Shown: positions 16,428 to 23,639 of the stretch, one piece after another
Layout of the letters: each line of letters opens with the position of its first letter
Numbering within the stretch: position 1 is the first letter of the stretch
Origin: Longispora fulva
GTDB lineage: Bacteria > Actinomycetota > Actinomycetes > Mycobacteriales > Micromonosporaceae
Assembly (NCBI RefSeq): GCF_015751905.1
Contig: NZ_JADOUF010000001.1
Span: forward strand, 6,386,001 to 6,450,000
Reading direction: 5' to 3'
DNA: 64,000 nucleotides
Program-made: the position numbers and the translations under genes
The notes under the pieces: generated by a model
Seen by the model: only the letters and a program-made list of their open reading frames with translations
What the model was told of the DNA's origin: nothing
Database searches by the model: none

Positions 16428-16685
16428 TCAATCCTGGTAAGTCGATGGTCGGCACTTTCCAGAAATCGCGGGAGCCGGGACATCCCAGTCCTCTGGGTGG
16501 CGGTCCACAGCTTCGGAGTAGGTGATCTCACCGGTGGCGATGGCCTCGAAGATGCGCCGGGTCTTGTTCCTGCCGGCGATGATCCGCAGCGCCTCGTTCA
16601 CCGTGTCGGCGACCGTTCTGGTACCGAGTTCAACCATCGCTCTGCGGAACAGCTCGTCGTCCACGTCGATGCTGGTTCTCGCCAT
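16428..16685 (-). CDS. Orphan VapB-type antitoxin
   Basis: An 85-residue protein whose N-terminus MARTSIDVDDELFRRAMVEL is the ribbon-helix-helix start typical of type II VapB antitoxins. The C-terminus (GEITYSEAVDRHPEDWDVPA) would be the toxin-wrapping tail. Such genes normally sit directly upstream of a vapC PIN-domain ribonuclease gene. Here the next sequence on this strand is the end of moaD on the other strand and no PIN gene is seen. ATG 16685 has GGAAGGGG a few bases upstream. It may be a solitary regulator, an anti-addiction module or a decay product. Confidence 0.78.
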   Translation of the reverse strand: MARTSIDVDDELFRRAMVELGTRTVADTVNEALRIIAGRNKTRRIFEAIATGEITYSEAVDRHPEDWDVPAPAISGKCRPSTYQD

Positions 16686-16794
16686 GTCGACCCCTTCCCA
16701 AGACGCCGTCGGTTCACTTCACGCGACTGACCAGCGGTCGATCCCACCTTAGGTTGTACGGTAGTAAGATCGCCGATCTGGTCGAGGAGCAGCC

Positions 16795-17340
16795 GTGGCC
16801 GAATCATCTCGATGGTCGAACCCGTCGCGGCCCTATCTCCTACCTCGTTCGAGCGGCCAACCCGATGCCTGGGCCGAGGAGTTGGCGAATGCGGGACTGG
16901 TCGGATCCCAGCGCCTCGCCGAGGTCGCGGAGATCGATGCGCCGACAGATGTGGCGCAGGCGCTGGGCCTTGACCCGACCGGCCGTGTGGTCGTTCGCCG
17001 CAGAGTCATGTATGTGGGCGACAAGCCGGTCGAACTCACTGACTCCTACTATCCGGCGAGCCTGGCTCTTGGCACGAGGCTGGCCGAGGCCCGCAAGATT
17101 CCTGGCGGGGCGGTGACGCTGCTCGGCGAGATCGGCTACCCACCCGTCGAGGCCCGTGAGGACATCATGGCGCGGATGCCCACAGCGGAGGAGCGCGCCA
17201 CGTTGGGACTTGACATGGACGAGCCGGTGCTCGTGCTCTGCCGCCGGGTGCTGGCGGGCGGCGGCCTGCCGGTCGAGTTGAGCGTCATGGTGATGCCCGC
17301 TCGTGGTCGTCACCTGAGCTACGAGACCACGATCGGGTAG
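16795..17340 (+). CDS. UTRA-domain protein lacking a DNA-binding domain
   Basis: A 181-residue protein that matches the effector-binding (UTRA) half of HutC/GntR regulators: VRRRVMYVGDKPVELTDSYY, then GAVTLLGEIGYPPVEAREDI and RMPTAEERATLGLDMDEPVL. Nothing upstream encodes a winged helix. The GTG at 16795 has GAGGAG 5 nt before it, so the gene looks intact and not 5'-truncated. The next gene, 8 nt on, is a full GntR/UTRA protein with clearly related sequence, so this may be a paralogue that forms mixed dimers with it or competes for effector. Confidence 0.8.
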   Translation: MAESSRWSNPSRPYLLPRSSGQPDAWAEELANAGLVGSQRLAEVAEIDAPTDVAQALGLDPTGRVVVRRRVMYVGDKPVELTDSYYPASLALGTRLAEARKIPGGAVTLLGEIGYPPVEAREDIMARMPTAEERATLGLDMDEPVLVLCRRVLAGGGLPVELSVMVMPARGRHLSYETTIG

Positions 17341-17348
17341 GGAACTCG

Positions 17349-18110
17349 ATGGTTGACAGAGGAGATCCGCGCCCGCCACACCAGCAGATCGCCGCCGAGA
17401 TCCGGGCTCGGATCATGTCCGGCGACCTCTTGCCGGGTGCCAAGCTCCCGACCACCCAGGCGCTCATGGCCAACTACGGGGTGACCAACCAAACCGTGCA
17501 GCGGTCGCTAGCAGTGCTCAAGCAGGAGGGCTTCCTGATCGGTCGCGCCGGCAGCGGTGTCTACGTTCGGGAGAACCCGCAGCAGGCGGTGGAACCTGCC
17601 TCGTACATGCCTCCGTCTTCCCCGGGTGAACCGCACAGTTGGGTGACCGAGGCGGCGAAGCGCAACCTACGAGGCGAGGCGCGGATCCTTGAGGTGGGTG
17701 AAGCCCGGCCGCCGGCTCAGGTGCGCGACGCTCTGGGGTTGCCCGAGAACGGTGTCGCGGTGATGCGGCACCGGCTCATGCTGCTCAACGGCCAGCCCGC
17801 GGAACTGATCAGGTCGTACTACCCGGTGGAGATCGCGCGCGGCACGCGGCTCGCTGACCGGCGCAGGATTCCCGGCGGCTCGCCGACTCTGCTCACCGAG
17901 ATGGGCATGCCGCCTGTCGAGTTCGTGGACCGGATCTCCGTCAGGCTGCCGACGTCGGAGGAGTTCGTCGCCCTGGAGTTGCCCGACGACGTGCCCGTGC
18001 TGCGGACATTCCGGATCGTGTTCACAGTAGAGCGGCGGCCGATCGAGGCTTCAGTGCTGGTCAAGGCAGGGCACGTCTTCGAATTGGAATACCGACTGCC
18101 CGCCCGCTGA
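17349..18110 (+). CDS. GntR-family (HutC/UTRA type) transcriptional regulator
   Basis: A 253-residue regulator. Residues about 8-76 form the GntR winged helix: QQIAAEIRARIMSGDLLPGA, then YGVTNQTVQRSLAVLKQEGF and GRAGSGVYVRE. Residues about 95-250 are the UTRA domain: MRHRLMLLNGQPAELIRSYY, then GSPTLLTEMGMPPVEFVDRI and VRLPTSEEFVALELPDDVPV. It lies 8 nt after the UTRA-only paralogue. Downstream, a nested palindrome and four small genes follow, which are its most likely targets. GntR/UTRA regulators of this type are frequent in actinobacterial plasmids and integrative elements. Confidence 0.9.
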   Translation: MVDRGDPRPPHQQIAAEIRARIMSGDLLPGAKLPTTQALMANYGVTNQTVQRSLAVLKQEGFLIGRAGSGVYVRENPQQAVEPASYMPPSSPGEPHSWVTEAAKRNLRGEARILEVGEARPPAQVRDALGLPENGVAVMRHRLMLLNGQPAELIRSYYPVEIARGTRLADRRRIPGGSPTLLTEMGMPPVEFVDRISVRLPTSEEFVALELPDDVPVLRTFRIVFTVERRPIEASVLVKAGHVFELEYRLPAR

Positions 18111-18147
18111 CCTTTCCAAGGTTGCACAGGTCCGCCTTCGCACGCAC

Positions 18148-18190
18148 AGAAAAGCTTGCTACCTTAACGGGTAAGCAACTATGCTTTTCT
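18148..18190. promoter_or_regulatory. Nested palindrome before the small-ORF cluster
   Basis: AGAAAAGC (18148-18155) is perfectly repeated in inverse as GCTTTTCT (18183-18190). Inside it, TTGCTACC and GGTAAGCAA form a second, slightly imperfect inverted repeat around TTAACG. The stretch is AT-rich compared with its surroundings and lies between the GntR stop and the first small gene. It fits an operator-promoter for a dimeric regulator such as the adjacent GntR protein. Confidence 0.55.
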
Positions 18191-18219
18191 GTAGTTGGTC
18201 GGCGAAGGGAGACGGCGCG

Positions 18220-18417
18220 GTGAGACACCCCAGCGAAGCCGAGGTAGCCAAGTGGGAACGGGAGACCGTGTCGCTGACGAGCGAGCTCCGGCGGCACATG
18301 GCTGTGGACGGGTTCTGCCCGATCTGCCGGTGGCCAGATGGAAATGCGTTTCCGGATCCTTGTGACGTCACCGTCGAGACACGCCTCGCGCTTCAAGAGC
18401 TGTGTGGCGCGAAGTGA
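18220..18417 (+). CDS. Small unknown protein with CPIC motif
   Basis: A 65-residue protein with a helical, charged N-terminus (RHPSEAEVAKWERETVSLTS) and a CPICRWPDGNAFPDPC segment that could bind a metal or form a disulfide. GTG 18220 is preceded by GAAGGGAGA (18204-18212). An ATG at 18181 in the same frame lies inside the palindrome and is less likely. The stop overlaps the next start (TGATG). I do not recognise the family. Confidence 0.6.
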   Translation: MRHPSEAEVAKWERETVSLTSELRRHMAVDGFCPICRWPDGNAFPDPCDVTVETRLALQELCGAK

Positions 18418-18614
18418 TGGCGCCCGGTGGCGGATTCGGGGAGCCGGGGATCTCTTCCCTGGAGCAGGCCGAGCGCATCATGGTCGAGCATGTCGAGAAC
18501 CTGATCGGCTCCTGTGGCAGGTGCTATGCGAACACAGGAGTGGTGACTCCCGCGCCGTGTCCATCGCGTCGAGCAGCGTGGCGGTATCTGGACACGCTGG
18601 GGTTGACGCCGTGA
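18417..18614 (+). CDS. Small unknown protein with CGRC motif
   Basis: A 65-residue protein (MAPGGGFGEPGISSLEQAER to the end YLDTLGLTP) with IGSCGRCYANTG, a possible two-cysteine metal half-site, and a C-terminal helix SRRAAWRYLDTL. ATG 18417 overlaps the previous stop by one base, and its own TGA overlaps the next GTG (GTGA). Tight overlaps on both sides argue for real translation. Function unknown. Confidence 0.58.
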   Translation: MAPGGGFGEPGISSLEQAERIMVEHVENLIGSCGRCYANTGVVTPAPCPSRRAAWRYLDTLGLTP

Positions 18615-18820
18615 CGGTCTACTACAGCGTGTTCGCTACTGCGGGAGCCGAGCTGCTGCAGCGGTGCAGGTATGAGGGGCAGGGCCTTGCTGTCCTCGCC
18701 GATGCTGAGGCGTTGCAGACGCTTCGGCTCGCAGGGGGCCGCGACGGAAGGCTGATCGCGGTGCGCTGCGAGCCCTGCGGGGGCTGGCACATGCGGCCCC
18801 GCGTCGGGCACGAGAAGTGA
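18611..18820 (+). CDS. Small unknown protein
   Basis: A 69-residue protein beginning MTVYYSVFATAGAELLQRC and ending GGWHMRPRVGHEK, with VRCEPCGGWH as a possible CxxC metal or redox motif. GTG 18611 is in a GTGA junction with the previous gene. It is the third gene of a four-gene run in which all four products are 61-69 residues and three contain CxxC pairs. Function unknown. Confidence 0.58.
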   Translation: MTVYYSVFATAGAELLQRCRYEGQGLAVLADAEALQTLRLAGGRDGRLIAVRCEPCGGWHMRPRVGHEK

Positions 18821-18824
18821 AGCC

Positions 18825-19010
18825 GTGGACCCCGTTCTGCGGTGCGCCCGGCCGGAGTGCTTCGACGGGTACGGCATCGAACGGACCCGGTTCACCCAAC
18901 AGCAGGTGGAAGCGTTCGATCGGGTGCAGCTCTCGCGGGTGAGGGTGTTCCCGTGCGCCACGTTCCCGGGCGTGTTCCACACGAGAGCCAGGCCGGGTTG
19001 GCGCATCTGA
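18825..19010 (+). CDS. Small unknown protein, last of four small ORFs
   Basis: A 61-residue protein starting MDPVLRCARPECFDGYGIER and ending HTRARPGWRI. GTG 18825 comes 4 nt after the preceding stop. Cysteines are present (CARPEC, FPCATF). The gene is followed by a hairpin-forming region shared with the convergent GH85 gene. It is less certain than the three genes before it because there is no overlap to support the frame. Confidence 0.45.
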   Translation: MDPVLRCARPECFDGYGIERTRFTQQQVEAFDRVQLSRVRVFPCATFPGVFHTRARPGWRI

Positions 19011-19119
19011 GGCGTGCCCTGCGGTCGACGGTCGGGGCGGGTCCTCGCAGAGGTGCCGATGGGGCAGGGGCAGGGACGCGGCGTAACAGATGATGCTGTT
19101 GATCTGGGTTGTCGGGTTG

Positions 19120-19180
19120 ACGCGGCTTCGGGCGAGGCGACGCGAGGCGACGCGACGCGGTACCCGGCCCGAAGCCGCGT
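19120..19180. terminator. Long-loop hairpin between convergent genes
   Basis: A perfect 14-bp inverted repeat (ACGCGGCTTCGGGC at 19120-19133, complement at 19167-19180) encloses a 33-nt loop holding two copies of GAGGCGACGC in tandem. It ends 7 nt before the end of the GH85 gene and can terminate both convergent units. Confidence 0.6.
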
Positions 19181-19186
19181 GCCGGG

Positions 19187-21646
19187 CTATGTCCCCCAGG
19201 CCTCGAACTCGTAGATCCGGGCCGCCGGATCGGAGTTCTGCGTCGGGGTGGTCACGGTGAGCCGGACATAGCGGGCCGTCACCGTCGCCGGGTGGGTAGA
19301 GATGTTGGCCGTGTTCGCCGTGACCGTCACGGCCGTCGACCACGGATCACTCGTCGAGGCGCGGGTCTGGATCGTGAACGCCTTCGTGTTCCAGGATGTC
19401 GACTCCCCGCCGGCCCCGGCGTGCTTCACCACGAACTGGGTCAGGGAACGCGAGGAGCCGAGGTCCACCTCCAACCACTTCGTGCTGGTCAGCGCGCACC
19501 ACTTGTCCGAATTACCGCCGTTGACGGTCCCGTTCACCGCCTTGGGAGCCCCCTCGTTGGCGTTGCAGGAACTGGACGCGGTGGCTGGACGGTTCAGCGC
19601 CAGGTTCGACGCGGTGGGGGTACCGGTCCAGGACACGGTGGTGGTCGCGGCCGGGGAGCGGTCGAGGGTCGTGGACACCGCCTCGACCTCGATGGTCGTG
19701 GTCGTCTCGGTGCCGACCCGGTCGAGGCGGGGGACGTAGTACACGTCGTTGCCGGTGCCGCCCAGGTAGGTGCGGGTGCTGTCCGGGTTGCGGCGGTAGA
19801 CGTTGTAGCGGGCGGCGGTGCCAGACCAGGACAGCCGGAGGGCCTTGCTGGCGGAGGACACGTCGGTCACGCCGGTCACCGTGACGGCGGACGGCGCGGC
19901 GGGGGCGGCCGTGGTGTCGTACACGGAGAGTTGGCCGACCCGGATCGAGTAGCTGGTCGCCGCGCCGGCCACGGAGAGGCCGATCTGGGCGACGGTCTTG
20001 CCGGCGTAGCCCGACAGGTCCAACGTCTTGGTCTCCCAGCCCGTGCCGGACGTCGAGCCGAGCGGCAGGGTCACGAAGCTCGTCGGAGCGTCGGTGAACG
20101 CCACGGCCGCTGACAGGTTCGTCGCCCCGGCCGCCGGGGTCTTCACCGTCAGGGCCAGCTGCGTCGTCGCCGACACGGGCAGCTGCGACTCGTAGAGCCG
20201 GATCGTGTTGGTGGCGTTCAGCGTGCCGGAGATCAGGAGCGAGGATCCTCCGTTGTACGCGTCCGCGAAGTCCAGGTTCGGCGTCAGCTTCGCCCCGCTG
20301 GACGACACCAGCCACCGGTACGTCGGCAGCACGTCCTGCAACGCCAGGTTGTTCCAACCCCCGGTCGCCAGGCGCGCCCCGTCGACGCTGTAGGACGTGC
20401 CCTGCCCGGTGTTGAAGCTCGTCGTGAACGGGAGCTTCGTGACGGGCGTGGACTCGGCGACATAGGTGGCCAGTCCCTTCCACGAGGAGCTGGTCGTCGT
20501 GTTGGAGGGGTCGTTGTTGGCCCCGACCCAGTACCGGGCGTCGCGGGTCATGAAGTCCGCCCGGCCGGTGGAGGACTTCCAGGTCCACTCGGGACGGTAG
20601 ATGCCCAGCGAGGTGGTGTGCGCCGTCCCGGCGGGGAACAGGTTCCCCCAGGACACGGAGCTGTCGTAGCCGTTGGACTCGGTGTCGATGCCGGCGTAGA
20701 GATCGTAGGGGCTGCGGCCCAGGGTGCCGGCGTACGAGGCCGAGGACGACAGCGAGGAGCCCCAGTTGAAGTTGAGGAACATCGAGTCGGAGACCCTGGT
20801 CGAGCCCTCCTGGAGGAAGGAGTCGTTGCTGCTGTTCAGCGCGTCCTGCCAGGAGACCGAGCCCGACTCGACCATGGAGTCGTACCACATGAACTGGGTT
20901 GGGAACGGCCGCGCGTACTTCATGAACGACCGGATCGACGTCGCCAGCGCGGTGTCGCCCCCGCCGGTCTCCTGGTTGATGAACCAGCCGTCGAAGCCGT
21001 AGTACTGCGCGACCTGGTTCATCTTGTCCGCGACCGGGTAGGTCGACCCCGACTTGACCACGAAGTCGCGCACCCACTGCAACTGGCCGCCGTACGCCGT
21101 CGGCGGGAAGAAGACCGTGCCGTACACCTTCACCCCGTTGCGGTGCGCCGCGTCGATCACGGTCGGGTTCGGGGCGAGGATCAGGCCCTCGCTCGCCGAG
21201 CCGCCCCAGAAGACCAGGGTGTCGATGTACTGCCAGTACCCGAACGCGTAGTAGTTCTCGTCCGGCGCGCCGGCCGACGGGTTGCCGGAGGTCGGTGCGA
21301 ACGCCGCCAGGGAGGCGATCCGGCCCTCGCCGGCGCGCGCGTTGGCGTTCGCCTTCAGCGCCGGGTTCTGCGTCCTGGGCTGGAGCGCGACCTTGGAACG
21401 GTTGAACCTGGCGTCCGGGTCGGTGGCCGGGTCCCAGTTGAGGATGGTGCTGGGGTGCCAGTAGGAGGCGTACGGCTGGGTGGCGGCCCCGGCCGAGGCC
21501 GCGACGGATCCCGGCTGTCCGGCTCCGGTCTGCCCGGCCGTGACAGCGTCGGTCGGGCGCGGTTCGGCCGATGCCGGTGGGGCGGCCCCGGCCACGGTGG
21601 CCCCGGCCAGGGTGACGACGACCGCCACCAGTGTTGACAGTTTCAT
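19187..21646 (-). CDS. Secreted GH85 endo-beta-N-acetylglucosaminidase
   Basis: An 819-residue exported enzyme expected to cut between the two GlcNAc residues of the N-glycan core. Residues 1-27 are a signal peptide (KLSTLVAVVVTLAGATVAGA). The GH85 catalytic domain covers about 55-480, with the signature FDGWFINQE at 218-226; N224 and E226 are the expected catalytic pair. A jelly-roll and fibronectin-like part follows, and the C-terminus (about 680-819) is an F5/8 type C (CBM32-like) domain: NLALNRPATASSSCNANEGA, then KWLEVDLGSSRSLTQFVVKH. ATG 21646 has AGGAG upstream. A promoter with a LacI-type palindrome lies about 160 nt before the start, and a LacI gene faces it. Confidence 0.93.
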   Translation of the reverse strand: MKLSTLVAVVVTLAGATVAGAAPPASAEPRPTDAVTAGQTGAGQPGSVAASAGAATQPYASYWHPSTILNWDPATDPDARFNRSKVALQPRTQNPALKANANARAGEGRIASLAAFAPTSGNPSAGAPDENYYAFGYWQYIDTLVFWGGSASEGLILAPNPTVIDAAHRNGVKVYGTVFFPPTAYGGQLQWVRDFVVKSGSTYPVADKMNQVAQYYGFDGWFINQETGGGDTALATSIRSFMKYARPFPTQFMWYDSMVESGSVSWQDALNSSNDSFLQEGSTRVSDSMFLNFNWGSSLSSSASYAGTLGRSPYDLYAGIDTESNGYDSSVSWGNLFPAGTAHTTSLGIYRPEWTWKSSTGRADFMTRDARYWVGANNDPSNTTTSSSWKGLATYVAESTPVTKLPFTTSFNTGQGTSYSVDGARLATGGWNNLALQDVLPTYRWLVSSSGAKLTPNLDFADAYNGGSSLLISGTLNATNTIRLYESQLPVSATTQLALTVKTPAAGATNLSAAVAFTDAPTSFVTLPLGSTSGTGWETKTLDLSGYAGKTVAQIGLSVAGAATSYSIRVGQLSVYDTTAAPAAPSAVTVTGVTDVSSASKALRLSWSGTAARYNVYRRNPDSTRTYLGGTGNDVYYVPRLDRVGTETTTTIEVEAVSTTLDRSPAATTTVSWTGTPTASNLALNRPATASSSCNANEGAPKAVNGTVNGGNSDKWCALTSTKWLEVDLGSSRSLTQFVVKHAGAGGESTSWNTKAFTIQTRASTSDPWSTAVTVTANTANISTHPATVTARYVRLTVTTPTQNSDPAARIYEFEAWGT

Positions 21647-21792
21647 CCTGCGGACTCCTATTCCTTGGGTGCGCCCTCCCCGAGGCGGTGTTCTTCTGGA
21701 ACGAGAAGCCGGGCGATGCCGGGGTGGCCGGTCGGTCGGCCCGGGTGGCGCACGGGGTGGTCTCCCCACTCTGGACGGCGGTGGTGGGCGGA

Positions 21793-21822
21793 ACCGTATT
21801 CCCGGTATGACAACGATGTCAA
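21793..21822 (-). promoter_or_regulatory. Promoter with LacI-type operator for the GH85 gene
   Basis: On the minus strand, -35 TTGACA (21822-21817) and -10 TACGGT are 18 bp apart. The palindrome TGACAACGATGTCA at 21808-21821 covers the -35 region. Its core closely matches the GACAACGTTGTC palindrome in front of the LacI-family gene at 22416-22427, so the same repressor probably binds both. The transcript would have a leader of about 140 nt. Confidence 0.6.
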
Positions 21823-21829
21823 GGTCTGG

Positions 21830-22415
21830 GTGGGAGGTTGTCACGCCGATGGGACATCGAAGAATGTGGACGCGATGTGGGACTGTGGCTGGGGCTTACC
21901 CGGAGTGGAAGCCCGTGAGCGACCGCATCTCTGCGCGGAGGGCCCGGACGTTGCGACGCTCGGTCCCGGCGGCTTCGGTGGCTCAGCGACCCCGATGGTT
22001 CCGGCGAGCCTGGGTCCAACAACCCGTGGTGCCAGCGAACCCGAGGTTGAACCACTCGGGGCTCCGCCGCGTGGAGCGCAGCACTCCGGCGCGCCCCGGC
22101 GTGGAATACGCGCCCCTCCGGCGTGGAAAAAGTGCTGGCCCGGCCCCGTGGTAGACACCGCTACCACCGGACCGGGCCACATATCCCCCTCGGAAATCTC
22201 CACAGCCCCGCCGCCGTGAAGACCCCTCCGTGGACCCAGAGCCTGACCACTCCGACTCCACATGAAGGAAGAGTCACTTCGCGCCCGATGGGTTCCCCAC
22301 CGAGAGTGACGCTGGACACAGGTCCGGTAAAAAGGGCGGTAACGGACTTCGCCCAGATGTCGCCCCGCCCTCGCCACCCGGCCGTCGTAACGATCATCTG
22401 AGCACTCTGTGACCA
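21830..22415. other. Intergenic stretch without a supported gene
   Basis: Between the GH85 promoter and the LacI promoter I find no frame with convincing composition, ribosome site or motif; the open frames present are Arg/Gly/Pro-rich and overlap on several frames. The stretch holds a strong hairpin at 22137-22178 and two copies of CCGGCGTGGAA about 25 nt apart near 22095-22127. Confidence 0.5.
22137..22178. other. Two-part hairpin in the GH85-lacI intergenic region
   Basis: GGCCCGG (22137-22143) pairs with CCGGGCC (22172-22178), and inside it GTGGTAG (22148-22154) pairs with CTACCAC (22161-22167) around ACACCG, with a symmetric 4-nt internal loop. It is not next to any gene end. It could be the terminator of a small RNA, part of a long leader, or a chance structure. 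Confidence 0.4.
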
Positions 22416-22427
22416 GACAACGTTGTC
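22416..22427. promoter_or_regulatory. LacI-type operator in front of the lacI-family gene
   Basis: GACAACGTTGTC is a perfect 12-bp palindrome with the central CG typical of LacI-family operators. A half-site CGTTGTC follows at 22433-22439. A -10 hexamer TACGCT lies at 22443-22448, 8 nt before the ATG, so the operator covers the expected -35 region. This fits autorepression. Confidence 0.6.
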
Positions 22428-22456
22428 GAGCCCGTTGTCAACTACGCTTAGCACTC

Positions 22457-23488
22457 ATGACAGCCGTCACTCCTCCCCGGCGCCCCACCATGAAAGACGT
22501 GGCGGCCCAGGCCGGCGTCGCCCTCAAGACCGTCTCCCGCGTCGTCAACGGCGAACCGGGCGTCGGCCCCGGCACCCTGGCCCGCGTCGAGCAGGCGATC
22601 ATCGAGCTCGGCTACCGCCGCAACGAGAGCGCCCGCCAGCTCCGCAGCGGCCGGGCCGGCACCCTCGCGATGGTCGTCCGCGACATCGCGGACCCCTTCT
22701 TCGCCGCGATCGGCCGTGCCGTGGAGATGACGGCGCACCGCGACGGCCAGGTCGTCATGATCGGCTCGACGCACGAGGACCCGAAGCGCGAACGCGAGGT
22801 GGCGCTGGCTTTCTGCGCCCGCCGCCCGGACGCCCTGATCCTCGCCCCGATCGCCGACTCCCAGGACTACCTGCACCCGGAGGTCGAGGCCGGCCTGCCG
22901 GTGGTCGCCATCGACCGGCCAGCGCACGGCATCCTGGCCGACACCGTGCTGTCCGACAACGTGGGCGGCATCCGCGCGGCGGTCGCGCACCTGGTCAGCC
23001 ACGGCCACCGCCGGATCGGCTACCTGGGCGACGACCAGATGGTCTACACCGCCCGCGAACGCGTCGTCGCCTACCGCGCGGCCCTCGCCGAACACGGCAT
23101 CGCCGGGGACGAGGCCCTGGTCCGGCTCGCCGCGCCCACCCCGGAGGGCATCGCGCACTCCCTCGGCGACCTGCTCGGCCTCGGCCCGGTGCCCGGCGGG
23201 CTCGCCGGCGCCGGCCCGGTCACCGCCCTGATCACGGCCAACAACCGGATCACGGCGGAGGTGCTCCGCCAGCTGCCGAACCTGCCGCGGCGGACCGCCC
23301 TGATCGGCTTCGACGACCTGGAGCTCGCGGACCTGCTCGTCCCGGGGCTGACCGTGATCGCACAGGACGCCGAGGGGATCGGGCGCGCGGCGATGGAGCT
23401 CCTCGACACCCGGCTGACCGACCCGCGGCTGCCGGCCCGCGAGGTGCGCATCCCGACCACCCTGATCATCCGCGGCTCCGCCGAGTAA
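22457..23488 (+). CDS. LacI-family transcriptional regulator
   Basis: A 343-residue repressor. Residues about 11-60 form the LacI helix-turn-helix and hinge (TMKDVAAQAGVALKTVSRVV, then GYRRNESARQLRSGR). The periplasmic-binding-protein-like effector domain follows: LAMVVRDIADPFFAAIGRAV, HLVSHGHRRIGYLGDD, ALIGFDDLELADLL and GLTVIAQDAEGIGRAAMELL. A palindrome just upstream suggests autoregulation, and a similar one precedes the divergent GH85 gene. The inducer is therefore likely to be a sugar released by the glycosidase; this is inference. Confidence 0.92.
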   Translation: MTAVTPPRRPTMKDVAAQAGVALKTVSRVVNGEPGVGPGTLARVEQAIIELGYRRNESARQLRSGRAGTLAMVVRDIADPFFAAIGRAVEMTAHRDGQVVMIGSTHEDPKREREVALAFCARRPDALILAPIADSQDYLHPEVEAGLPVVAIDRPAHGILADTVLSDNVGGIRAAVAHLVSHGHRRIGYLGDDQMVYTARERVVAYRAALAEHGIAGDEALVRLAAPTPEGIAHSLGDLLGLGPVPGGLAGAGPVTALITANNRITAEVLRQLPNLPRRTALIGFDDLELADLLVPGLTVIAQDAEGIGRAAMELLDTRLTDPRLPAREVRIPTTLIIRGSAE

Positions 23489-23626
23489 CCCCAAATCAAG
23501 ATCATTTCTCGGTTACGCCGCGTCCCTGGACCGACGTGCGTCGGCACCATGGCTCGGACGCGTCGGCGAGCCCGACGATCGGCCGGTCGAAGTGGCCGCC
23601 TGAAGGCCTGCGGAGCGGGTCGGGCC

Positions 23627-23632
23627 TAGAAT
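23627..23632 (+). promoter_or_regulatory. -10 element of a probably leaderless gene
   Basis: TAGAAT lies 7 nt before the ATG at 23640, and no Shine-Dalgarno sequence is present. That spacing puts the transcription start at the ATG. Confidence 0.45.
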
Positions 23633-23639
23633 TCGGCAA

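Noticed and set aside
16428-19010. Complete integrative element or prophage
   Set aside because: No integrase, replication or transfer gene and no flanking direct repeats were found, so only a possible relic or cargo is suggested.
21660-22400. Several 60-220-codon frames in the GH85-LacI gap on both strands
   Set aside because: Mutually overlapping, no ribosome sites, Gly/Arg/Pro-biased products and no recognisable motif. The region was recorded as non-coding with regulatory sites.
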